A stretch of DNA of 14,570 nt from the NCBI GenBank assembly GCA_905215225.1, contig CAJMPM010000010.1:1-14570 (forward strand), written 5' to 3'. A model generated the notes under the pieces. That model ran no database searches, was not told the origin of the DNA, and saw only the letters and a program-made list of their open reading frames with translations. Both the position numbers and the translations under genes were made by a program. The DNA is from an uncultured bacterium (GTDB lineage Bacteria; Actinomycetota; Coriobacteriia; Coriobacteriales; Coriobacteriaceae). Of this stretch, positions 1-6,074 are shown in pieces. Numbering within the stretch: position 1 is the first letter of the stretch; every line of letters begins with the position of its first letter.

Positions 1-204
1 CAAGGATCACCGAAAGTCGCGGATGCGAGCCACGTCGAACCAAGTTATCCGTCCTCTCGACAGCAGTGAATCAAACTGTCGTTCATGGTACACCCCGGCA
101 ATAAAAGCAATGAGACACCGGTTGTATTGCACGCCAAGAACAGATGTTGCACACGCGCAGCCCACAGATGACGGGTGTCGACGCACGACGCGTCGAGCCC
201 TCCC
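1..204. other. Gene-free stretch downstream of truA
   Basis: I see no convincing gene here. Short open frames exist on both strands, but none has a good Shine-Dalgarno sequence or a recognisable protein. Two small perfect dyads are present. One is CGACAG/CTGTCG at 58-63 and 76-81. The other is TCGACGC/GCGTCGA at 178-184 and 190-196, eight bases beyond the truA stop codon. Neither is followed by a U-tract in the truA direction, so neither is a standard intrinsic terminator. No tRNA-like fold or known riboswitch core was recognised. Confidence 0.5.
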
Positions 205-1029
205 CTAGTCGAGCACGACGAGCTCGGCGGGATCGTAATCCACGCCCATAAACGTAAGGCCGCAGGCAGGAGCCGTGGGGCCCGCAGCGGTACGGTCGCA
301 AGCATCGATGACCTCGCGCATCCACTCGGGTTCACGGCGATGCATGCCAATCTCGACAAGCGTGCCCACGATCGTGCGGACCATCGAATGCAGAAACGCA
401 TTGCCCTCGATGGTAAACGTCAGGATGTCCTCGCCAAACGCAACCTCATGGCCAAACTCGGCACGCATCACGCAGCGATGCGTGGGCTTGCCAACGGCCG
501 AGGCAACCTTGCAAAAGCTTTTAAAGTCCTGCTCGCCCAGCAGCGCGGGGCAGGCAGCCGCCATCGCATCGACGTCGAGGGGATAGCGATGCCACCACAC
601 TGCACCGCGTGACAGCACGGGCCGCGCGTCACGGTCGGCAATACGATAGGTGTACGTGCGAGAACGCGCGTCAAAGCGCGCAGAAAAGCCCTTACGAGCC
701 TTGTACACCTCGTTTATGGCGATATCTTTGGGTAGCAGGGCATCCATAGCCCGCAGCCACCTACGGCGCGTACACGCGAGCTCAGCGTCCGTTACGGGCA
801 CGCTGATGTATTGGGCCACCGCATGAACGCCGGCATCGGTACGCCCCGCGCACGTCAGATCGATTGGGCGGCGCAGCAACGTCTCGATTGCACGGTGCAG
901 CTCGCCCGCAACCGTCGTCTGGCCCGGCTGCTCGGCAAATCCGCTATACGACGAGCCGTCATAGGCCACGCGGAAAACGAGAGTGGCATCGAGCTCCGGA
1001 ATCGAATTGAAATCAGACGGCGCAGTCAT
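205..1029 (-). CDS. truA: tRNA pseudouridine(38-40) synthase TruA
   Basis: TruA converts uridines 38-40 of the tRNA anticodon arm to pseudouridine in the cytoplasm. The product is 274 residues, normal for the family. The catalytic aspartate is D65 in GRTDAGVHA (residues 62-70), and the N-terminal YDGSSYSGF segment (about 23-31) is typical. I chose the ATG at 1029 because GGGAG lies five bases upstream (1035-1039). The in-frame TTG at 1044 has no Shine-Dalgarno sequence and would swallow this one. The gene follows rplQ, a common arrangement, but a strong terminator lies between them. It must therefore depend on read-through or on a promoter I cannot see in the short gap. Confidence 0.95.
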   Translation of the reverse strand: MTAPSDFNSIPELDATLVFRVAYDGSSYSGFAEQPGQTTVAGELHRAIETLLRRPIDLTCAGRTDAGVHAVAQYISVPVTDAELACTRRRWLRAMDALLPKDIAINEVYKARKGFSARFDARSRTYTYRIADRDARPVLSRGAVWWHRYPLDVDAMAAACPALLGEQDFKSFCKVASAVGKPTHRCVMRAEFGHEVAFGEDILTFTIEGNAFLHSMVRTIVGTLVEIGMHRREPEWMREVIDACDRTAAGPTAPACGLTFMGVDYDPAELVVLD

Positions 1030-1034
1030 GGGCG

Positions 1035-1039
1035 CTCCC
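1035..1039 (-). promoter_or_regulatory. Shine-Dalgarno sequence that decides the truA start
   Basis: On the minus strand the sequence reads TTGGGAGCGCCCATG. GGGAG sits five bases before the ATG at 1029. This favours ATG over the upstream TTG at 1044, which has no purine-rich box in front of it. Confidence 0.7.
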
Positions 1040-1064
1040 AACAAACAAGTAACGGTATCGCGAC

Positions 1065-1096
1065 AAAAAAAAGAGGGGTACGCGAACGTACCCCTC
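1065..1096 (-). terminator. Intrinsic terminator after rplQ
   Basis: In the minus-strand RNA this is a perfect 10-bp stem, GAGGGGUACG (1096-1087) paired with CGUACCCCUC (1082-1073). The loop is UUCG, and eight U residues (1072-1065) follow directly. It ends the ribosomal-protein/rpoA transcript 26 bases after the rplQ stop codon. It also lies only 35 bases before the truA start. Confidence 0.93.
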
Positions 1097-1122
1097 GAAT
1101 ATAGCCTATGCAGACGGAATGT

Positions 1123-1590
1123 CTACTCAGCGGTCTCCTCAGCAGGAGCCTCCTCGACAGCCTCGACCTTCTTGGGAGCAGCGGCCTTCTTGGGGGCCGG
1201 AGCAGCCTTCTTGGCCTTAGGCGTGCAAGGCTCGGTGACGAGCTCCATGATAACGATAGGAGCGTTATCGCCCTTACGGTTACCAAGCTTCATGATGCGG
1301 GTGTAACCGCCGTTGCGGTCCTGCCACATGCCCTGAGCAGCCTTGTCGAAGATCTCGGCAACGAGCTGCTTATCGCCGAGCTTGGCGATAGCCAGACGAC
1401 GAGAGTGCAGGTCGCCCTTCTTGGCCCAGGTGATGATCGGGTCGACGACCGAACGCAGCGCCTTAGCGCGGGGCTCGGTGGTCTTGATGCGGTCGTTCTC
1501 GAAGAGGGCCTTAGCAAGGCTCTTCTTCATGGCCTTGGTGTGGCTCGCATCGGTGCCGAGCTTCAGGCCCTTCTTAACGTTGTGACGCAT
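1123..1590 (-). CDS. rplQ: 50S ribosomal protein L17 with C-terminal extension
   Basis: L17 is a large-subunit protein near the peptide exit tunnel. Residues 1-120 match the family throughout: the start MRHNVKKGLKLG, then RIKTTEPRAKALR near residue 34 and GGYTRIMKLGNRKGD near residue 94. The protein has 155 residues against roughly 116-130 in many bacteria. The excess is a tail (about 121-155) that is first rich in Lys/Ala/Pro, then in Glu. Such low-complexity tails on L17 are familiar in Actinobacteria. The ATG is preceded by GAGGAG. It is the last gene of the rpoA transcript, 30 bases after rpoA, and is followed by the terminator at 1065-1096. Confidence 0.97.
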   Translation of the reverse strand: MRHNVKKGLKLGTDASHTKAMKKSLAKALFENDRIKTTEPRAKALRSVVDPIITWAKKGDLHSRRLAIAKLGDKQLVAEIFDKAAQGMWQDRNGGYTRIMKLGNRKGDNAPIVIMELVTEPCTPKAKKAAPAPKKAAAPKKVEAVEEAPAEETAE

Positions 1591-1620
1591 GGTCTAGTTT
1601 CTCCTCAAATATGCGAAGCA

Positions 1621-2562
1621 TTAAGCCTTCAGGCTCAGGCCCATGGACTCAAGCTTGTCCTTCACTTCCTCGATCGACTTAACACCGAAGTTACGGATGT
1701 TGAGCAGATCGTTCTCCGAGAACTCAACGAGCTGACGGACCGAGTGAATGCTGGCGCGCTTAAGGCAGTTGTAGGAACGGACGGAAAGGTCCAGATCCTC
1801 GATCTGCTTGTCCAGCTCGGCGTTGTCGTTGGTGACCTCGGGAGCGAAGATCGAAGCCTCCTCCTCGACCTCGGGGGTCTCGGCAAGGTTCATAAAGGCA
1901 GCCATATGCTGGTTGATGATATTGGCAGCCTGGACCACGGCGTCGCGCGGGGCGATGGAACCGTTGGTCTCGATCTCGAGGACAAGGCGGTCGTAGTCGG
2001 TATGCTGACCGACACGGCAAGCCTCAACGAGCTTGGCGCAACGGGACACCGGCGAGTACAGCGAGTCGACGTTGATCACACCGATGGGATCGTTGTCACG
2101 CTTGTTAGCCTCGCCAGAGACATAGCCGCGACCATAGCCGATGCGCATGCTCATGGTGAGATGGCCACCCTCGGTGAGCGTAGCAATGTGCTGCTCGGGG
2201 TTGACCAGCTCAAACTCGGACGGAATAAAGAAGTCCGCACCGGTGACCTCGCAGGGGCCGTCAACCGAAATGGTGGCGGTCGCCTCGTCGGTCGTGCCGA
2301 GAGCCCTGAAGACAAGACCCTTGACATTCAGGACGATGTCGGTGACATCCTCGACCATGTTAGGGATGGTCATGAACTCGTGCTGCGCACCATCGATCTG
2401 AATAGCCTCGACGGCGGCACCCTCGAGCGAGGACAGAAGAACGCGACGAAGGGAGTTACCCAGCGTATCGCCGTAGCCACGCTCGAGCGGCTCGACGGAG
2501 ACACGAGCAGACGTCTCGTTGATCTCTTCGACCTGAACCTGAGGCCTAATGAATTCTGACAT
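1621..2562 (-). CDS. rpoA: DNA-directed RNA polymerase subunit alpha
   Basis: The alpha subunit dimerises to nucleate RNA polymerase assembly. Its C-terminal domain contacts UP elements and activators. The N-terminal domain shows RGYGDTLGNSLRR (about 28-40), the region that carries the polymerase-assembly arginine. A linker rich in acidic residues (around 225-250) leads to the C-terminal domain. That domain has RSYNCLKR at 262-269, matching the DNA-contact R, N, C and L of E. coli alpha. NFGVKSIEEV follows around 291-300. The 313 residues are normal length. A strong GGAGG lies seven bases before the ATG. The gene sits between rpsD and rplQ as in the classical alpha operon. Confidence 0.98.
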   Translation of the reverse strand: MSEFIRPQVQVEEINETSARVSVEPLERGYGDTLGNSLRRVLLSSLEGAAVEAIQIDGAQHEFMTIPNMVEDVTDIVLNVKGLVFRALGTTDEATATISVDGPCEVTGADFFIPSEFELVNPEQHIATLTEGGHLTMSMRIGYGRGYVSGEANKRDNDPIGVINVDSLYSPVSRCAKLVEACRVGQHTDYDRLVLEIETNGSIAPRDAVVQAANIINQHMAAFMNLAETPEVEEEASIFAPEVTNDNAELDKQIEDLDLSVRSYNCLKRASIHSVRQLVEFSENDLLNIRNFGVKSIEEVKDKLESMGLSLKA

Positions 2563-2594
2563 GTATTACCTCCAGCCTCAGCAGCCCGGATGGA

Positions 2595-3191
2595 CTACTT
2601 AGAGTAGAGCTCGACGATGAGCTGCTCGTTGATATCACCGCTGATCTGCTCACGCGTCGGCAGAGCGAGCACGTTACCAGACAGCTTCTCGATATCGACC
2701 TCGAGCCAGCCAGGGACCTCAAAGCGCTCGGAGGAAATCAGGGCCTCCTTGATGGGGAGGAGGTCACGGAACTTCTCGCCGACAGCGACGACGTCGCCGG
2801 CCTTGACGCGGTAGGACGGGATGTCCACGCGCTTGCCGTTCACGGTGAAGTGACCGTGACGGACGGACTGACGAGCCTCTTTGCGGGTGCGGGCGAAGCC
2901 AAGACGGAAGACGACGTTGTCGAGGCGAGACTCAAGGATGATCATGAGGTTCTCACCGGTGACGCCGTTCATCTTGCGGGCCTTGTTGAAGTAGCCGTGG
3001 AACTGCTTCTCCAGAACGCCGTAGATGAACTTGACCTTCTGCTTCTCGCGCAGCTGCATGCCGTACTCAGATTCCTTGCGACGGCGCTTGGGCTGACGGA
3101 TAGATTCCTTCTTGCTGCTGTAACCGAGCTCAGCGGGATCGATCCCGAGCTGACGGCAGCGCTTAAGAACAGGAGTCCTGTCGATTGCCAT
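2595..3191 (-). CDS. rpsD: 30S ribosomal protein S4
   Basis: S4 binds 16S rRNA early in small-subunit assembly, and in several bacteria it represses its own operon. The C-terminal half holds the S4 RNA-binding fold (about 88-150), with ESRLDNVVFRLGFA followed by ARQSVRHGHFTVNG. The protein has 198 residues. Its N-terminus (MAIDRTPVLKRC) has only one cysteine, C12. It is therefore the zinc-free type and lacks the Cys4 knuckle of many S4 proteins. The gene lies inside the alpha operon between rpsK and rpoA, 19 bases after rpsK, as in E. coli and unlike Bacillus subtilis where rpsD is separate. Confidence 0.97.
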   Translation of the reverse strand: MAIDRTPVLKRCRQLGIDPAELGYSSKKESIRQPKRRRKESEYGMQLREKQKVKFIYGVLEKQFHGYFNKARKMNGVTGENLMIILESRLDNVVFRLGFARTRKEARQSVRHGHFTVNGKRVDIPSYRVKAGDVVAVGEKFRDLLPIKEALISSERFEVPGWLEVDIEKLSGNVLALPTREQISGDINEQLIVELYSK

Positions 3192-3210
3192 ATTGATACG
3201 ATCCTTTCAG

Positions 3211-3615
3211 TTACACGCGGCGACGCTTCTTGGGGCGGCAGCCGTTGTGCGGAATGGGGGTCTTGTCCTGGATGCTCGAGACCTCGAGGCCAGCAGCCTG
3301 GAGGGAGCGGATGGCGGTCTCACGACCGGAGCCGGGGCCCTTGACGAAGACGGAAACCTTCTTCATACCGTGCTCCATGGCCTGCTTGGCAGCAGCCTCG
3401 GCAGCCATCTGGGCAGCGAACGGCGTGGACTTACGGGAGCCCTTGAAGCCCACCTGGCCAGCCGACTTCCAGGAAATGACGTTGCCCTGGGGATCGGTGA
3501 TCGAAACGATCGTGTTGTTGAACGTAGAACGAATGTGAGCCTGGCCCACGGAAATGTTCTTACGGTCCGCGCGCTTCAGACGGGCAGCGCGAACGTTCTT
3601 CTTAGCAGTAGCCAT
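3211..3615 (-). CDS. rpsK: 30S ribosomal protein S11
   Basis: S11 lies on the small-subunit platform near the mRNA exit and the 3' end of 16S rRNA. The 134 residues cover the whole family. A basic N-terminal tail leads to HIRSTFNNTIVSITD (about 27-41), the usual GQVGFKGSRKSTPFAAQ segment and a central VKGPGSGRE. The protein ends in DKTPIPHNGCRPKKRRRV, a typical S11 terminus. The ATG start lies 14 bases after the rpsM stop. It is co-transcribed with rpsM, rpsD, rpoA and rplQ. Confidence 0.98.
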   Translation of the reverse strand: MATAKKNVRAARLKRADRKNISVGQAHIRSTFNNTIVSITDPQGNVISWKSAGQVGFKGSRKSTPFAAQMAAEAAAKQAMEHGMKKVSVFVKGPGSGRETAIRSLQAAGLEVSSIQDKTPIPHNGCRPKKRRRV

Positions 3616-3629
3616 CTATCTAGCGCTCC

Positions 3630-4004
3630 TTATTTCTTCTTCTTAGCACCGATCTGACGCTTCGGGCCCTTGCGGGTACGAGCGTTAGTGTGGGTGCGCT
3701 GGCCGCGGACCGGGAGGCCCTTGCGGTGACGAAGGCCGCGGTTGCAGCCGATGTCCATAAGGCGCTTGACGTTCTGGTTGCGCTCACGGCGGAGGTCGCC
3801 CTCAACCATGATCTGGTTCTTATCGATATAATCGCGGATGGCGTTAACCTCATCCTCGGTGAGGTCCTTAACGCGCGTATCCACGTTAACGTTGCACTCG
3901 ACGCAAATCTTCGTCGCAGTGGTGCGGCCGATGCCGTAAATGTAGGTCAGACCGATCTCAACGCGCTTCTCACGCGGGAGGTCGACACCATTAATACGGG
4001 CCAA
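3630..4004 (-). CDS. rpsM: 30S ribosomal protein S13, TTG start
   Basis: S13 sits in the head of the small subunit and touches the P-site tRNA and 50S bridges. The 124-residue product begins MARINGVDLPREKRVEIGL, as expected for the family. It has YGIGRTTA near residue 23, then RGLRHRKGLPVRGQRT and NARTRKGP, and a lysine tail. The initiation codon is TTG (4002-4004). No ATG is available near the conserved N-terminus, and GAGGAG lies eight bases upstream, so the TTG looks real. A TTG start is unusual for a highly expressed ribosomal gene. rpmJ ends 14 bases upstream. Confidence 0.97.
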   Translation of the reverse strand: MARINGVDLPREKRVEIGLTYIYGIGRTTATKICVECNVNVDTRVKDLTEDEVNAIRDYIDKNQIMVEGDLRRERNQNVKRLMDIGCNRGLRHRKGLPVRGQRTHTNARTRKGPKRQIGAKKKK

Positions 4005-4018
4005 CGTAGTCTCCTCTC

Positions 4019-4132
4019 TTAACCCTGACGCTGCTTATGACGGGGGTTCTCGCAAATGACGAGGACCTTGCCATGGCGCCTAATGATTTTGCACTTATCG
4101 CACATCTTCTTGACCGAAGGACGTACCTTCAT
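4019..4132 (-). CDS. rpmJ: 50S ribosomal protein L36, zinc type
   Basis: This small gene encodes 37 residues: it begins MKVRPSVKKMCDKCKIIRRH and ends NPRHKQRQG. L36 is the smallest large-subunit protein and stabilises 23S rRNA. The zinc ligands of the C+ form are all present: C11, C14, C27 and H32. The ATG at 4132 is preceded by AAGGA at good spacing. The order infA, rpmJ, rpsM is the common bacterial one. The 150-base gap from infA contains the hairpin listed at 4226-4257. Confidence 0.97.
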   Translation of the reverse strand: MKVRPSVKKMCDKCKIIRRHGKVLVICENPRHKQRQG

Positions 4133-4225
4133 CGTTCTTCCTTTCGGTAGCGCTCAAACTACTTCCCTACTATCTACTCGCCCAGCCGCAGGCGTTTAAA
4201 ACTATGGCTGGTCTTCACACACAAT

Positions 4226-4257
4226 CCGACCGTAGGTTGAGCTAAGCCTGCAGTCGG
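4226..4257 (-). other. Stem-loop between infA and rpmJ
   Basis: The arms 4226-4236 and 4247-4257 pair in 10 of 11 positions (one mismatch, one G-U) around a 10-base loop. In the minus-strand RNA no U-tract follows, so it does not look like an intrinsic terminator. It could be a leader structure for the rpmJ-rpsM-rpsK-rpsD-rpoA-rplQ mRNA or an RNA-processing site. Confidence 0.45.
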
Positions 4258-4282
4258 AAATGGAGTGCGTGTATGCGTGCCG

Positions 4283-4501
4283 CTATTTGTAGCGATAGGT
4301 GATGCGGCCGCGGGTCAGGTCGTACGGGGAAAGCTCCACGACAACCCTGTCACCGGGGAGAATACGGATGTAATTCATTCGGATCTTGCCAGAAATGTTG
4401 CACAGAACCGAATGACCGTTCTCGAGCTCGACCTTAAACATGGCGTTGGGCAGCGGCTCCTTTACCGTACCCTCGAGCTCAATTGCGTCTTCCTTCTTCA
4501 C
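4283..4501 (-). CDS. infA: Translation initiation factor IF-1
   Basis: IF-1 binds the A site of the 30S subunit during initiation. The OB-fold protein reads MKKEDAIELEGTV, then LPNAMFKVELENGH, ISGKIRMNYIRILPGDRV and SPYDLTRGRI, a near-complete match to the family. I chose the GTG at 4501 because it gives 72 residues, the standard length. An in-frame TTG at 4507 would add two residues and has a purine-rich stretch a little closer upstream, so it remains possible. Residue 35 or so is Cys (VLCNISGK) where many homologues have Ala-His. The gene has its own candidate promoter (4541-4569) and lies 143 bases from map. Confidence 0.95.
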   Translation of the reverse strand: MKKEDAIELEGTVKEPLPNAMFKVELENGHSVLCNISGKIRMNYIRILPGDRVVVELSPYDLTRGRITYRYK

Positions 4502-4540
4502 AAGCAATCATCTTTCTCTAGAAAACGACAGCGATTGAGT

Positions 4541-4569
4541 ATTCTACAATACGCATGCACGTATCGTAA
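4541..4569 (-). promoter_or_regulatory. Candidate infA promoter
   Basis: On the minus strand a -35-like TTACGA (4569-4564) and a -10-like TAGAAT (4546-4541) are separated by exactly 17 bases. TAGAAT differs from TATAAT at one position; the -35 box is weak (3 of 6). An overlapping alternative is TTGTGG (4591-4586) with TACGAT (4568-4563), also spaced 17. The start of infA lies 39 bases downstream of the -10 box. Confidence 0.5.
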
Positions 4570-4623
4570 TATCTTCGTAATGGCTCCACAACTAAGCGGA
4601 ACTTGTTACATTTGAAATGTTAA

Positions 4624-4644
4624 GGCGTGCATTTGACGCAAGCC
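4624..4644 (-). terminator. Weak terminator-like hairpin after map
   Basis: Directly after the map stop codon, GGCUUGC and GCACGCC can pair in 6 of 7 positions around a 7-base loop. UUAACAUUU follows. The stem is short and the U-tract is interrupted, so termination would be partial at best. Confidence 0.3.
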
Positions 4645-5433
4645 CTACATTTCACCGCCCTGCAAGGAACACCAAGCACCTTGCGCGTCGGTGGTGAGAA
4701 TCACCGGACCGTCATTGGTGATGGCGACGGTGTTCTCGTAGTGCGCGGCGGGCAGATGGTCGTTGGTCGTAACAATCCAACCGTCGGAGCCCGTGCTCAC
4801 ATGGTTGGAACCCATCGTAACCATCGGCTCGATGGCAATGACCATGCCGGCTTGGAGGCGAACGCCCCTCCCCTTCATTCCATAGTTAGGAACGTTGGGG
4901 TCCTCGTGCATCACGCGGCCAATGCCATGGCCCACGTAATCGCGAAGCACGCCGTAACCGTGAGACTCGGCGAGGGACTGAACAGCATACCCGACGTCCC
5001 CGATATGGTTACCGGGAACAGCCTGCTCGATGGCAGCCTTAAGGCAATCGCGCGTAACCTCGCACAGGGCCTTGGCCTCGGGCGTGGGGGTGCCGACGAA
5101 AAACGTCCAAGCGTTATCGCCGACCCAACCGTCGACAACGGCTCCCGTATCGATGGAGATGATATCGCCATCGCGCAGGATCATGTCGGGGTTGGGAATA
5201 CCGTGTACCACGGCATCGTTGATTGATGCGCAAATGGTTCCGGGGAACCCGCCGTAACCCTTAAAGGCCGGGGTGCCGCCATGCATGCGGATAATCTGCT
5301 CCGCGAGCTGATCGAGCTCGAAGGTCGACACACCGGGGCGAACCATGGCCCCAACGTGGCGGAGCGCCATCTTAGATAGCGCTCCTGCCTTCTTCATCTG
5401 CTCAATTTGCGTTGCAGACTTAATCTTGATCAT
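4645..5433 (-). CDS. map: Methionine aminopeptidase, type I
   Basis: This enzyme removes the N-terminal methionine from nascent proteins. All ligands of the two-metal site are visible by alignment to the E. coli enzyme with an offset of two: D95, D106, H169, E202 and E233, plus the catalytic histidine H77. The segments SINDAVVHGIP (70-80), SIDTGA (93-98), YVGHGIG (166-172) and AIEPM (200-204) are typical. The 262 residues fit a type Ia enzyme with no N-terminal zinc extension. The start ATG overlaps the adk stop codon in ATGA, so translation is probably coupled. Placement after secY and adk is the usual Gram-positive order. Confidence 0.98.
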   Translation of the reverse strand: MIKIKSATQIEQMKKAGALSKMALRHVGAMVRPGVSTFELDQLAEQIIRMHGGTPAFKGYGGFPGTICASINDAVVHGIPNPDMILRDGDIISIDTGAVVDGWVGDNAWTFFVGTPTPEAKALCEVTRDCLKAAIEQAVPGNHIGDVGYAVQSLAESHGYGVLRDYVGHGIGRVMHEDPNVPNYGMKGRGVRLQAGMVIAIEPMVTMGSNHVSTGSDGWIVTTNDHLPAAHYENTVAITNDGPVILTTDAQGAWCSLQGGEM

Positions 5434-6056
5434 AGACCGAGAGCCTCTTTGACATCCCCGTACACGGTCTCGCGAGCCTGGTCACCGTTGACCGACTTGA
5501 GCAGACCCTGGCCACGATAGTAGTCGACGAGCGGGCTCGTGGACTTCTCGTAGACGTCGAGACGGTTCTTGATGGTCTCGGGCTTGTCGTCGTCGCGCTG
5601 ATACATCTCGCCGCCACACTTGGGGCAGGTAGCATCGGCAGCGGTGCCGGTGTAACCGCATGCGCGGCAGGTGCGACGCGAAGACAGACGATCGATAATG
5701 ACCTCGGGGGCCACATCGACCAGAAGGGCGCAGTCGATCTCGCGACCCATGGCGGAGAGCTCGGAATCGAGTGTCACAGCCTGGGCGGTGTTGCGCGGGA
5801 AGCCGTCGAGGATGAAGCCCTGCTGGGCGTCATCGGCGGCAAGGCGCTCCTTGACAAGGTCGATCACGAGCTGGTCGGGAACGAGCTCGCCAGCGTCCAT
5901 GTACTTCTTAGCCTGAATACCAAGCTCGGTGCCACCCTTGACGGCAGCACGCAGCAGGTCGCCCGTGGAAATGTGGGCGACGCCAAACTCGGCGACGAGC
6001 TCCTGTGCGACGGTGCCCTTACCGGCACCCGGAGCTCCGAGCAATACGAGGTTCAT
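5430..6056 (-). CDS. adk: Adenylate kinase with zinc-binding lid
   Basis: Adk catalyses ATP + AMP = 2 ADP. The product (208 residues) has the P-loop GAPGAGKGT at 7-15, the AMP-site STGDLLR at 30-36 and DGFPRN at 84-89. The long lid carries four cysteines, C130, C133, C144 and C147, the structural zinc site common in Gram-positive Adk. I chose the ATG at 6056: AGGAGG lies seven bases upstream. The in-frame TTG at 6062 would be one base from that box and is not credible. The gene lies between secY and map and ends in a four-base overlap with map. Confidence 0.98.
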   Translation of the reverse strand: MNLVLLGAPGAGKGTVAQELVAEFGVAHISTGDLLRAAVKGGTELGIQAKKYMDAGELVPDQLVIDLVKERLAADDAQQGFILDGFPRNTAQAVTLDSELSAMGREIDCALLVDVAPEVIIDRLSSRRTCRACGYTGTAADATCPKCGGEMYQRDDDKPETIKNRLDVYEKSTSPLVDYYRGQGLLKSVNGDQARETVYGDVKEALGL

Positions 6057-6063
6057 GAGCAAT

Positions 6064-6069
6064 CCTCCT
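6064..6069 (-). promoter_or_regulatory. Shine-Dalgarno sequence that decides the adk start
   Basis: The minus strand reads AGGAGG, then ATTGCTC, then ATG. The seven-base spacing to the ATG at 6056 is ideal, while the TTG within the spacer is too close to the box. This shortens adk by two residues compared with the longest open frame. Confidence 0.8.
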
Positions 6070-6074
6070 CTAGC

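Noticed and set aside
178..196. Perfect 7-bp hairpin after truA as a terminator
   Set aside because: No U-tract follows in the minus-strand direction, so the key feature of an intrinsic terminator is missing.
45..401. Minus-strand open frame of 118 codons overlapping the truA 3' end
   Set aside because: Most of it is an alternative frame of truA, and the remainder has no Shine-Dalgarno sequence or recognisable protein.
1108..2559. Plus-strand open frame of 483 codons opposite rplQ and rpoA
   Set aside because: It lies exactly antisense to two certain genes. Its Leu/Gly/Asp-rich translation is what biased GC-rich codons give in the opposing frame, with no domain recognised.
6060..6062. TTG as the adk start
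   Set aside because: It sits one base from the AGGAGG box; the ATG six bases downstream has ideal spacing and the conserved MNLVLLG N-terminus.
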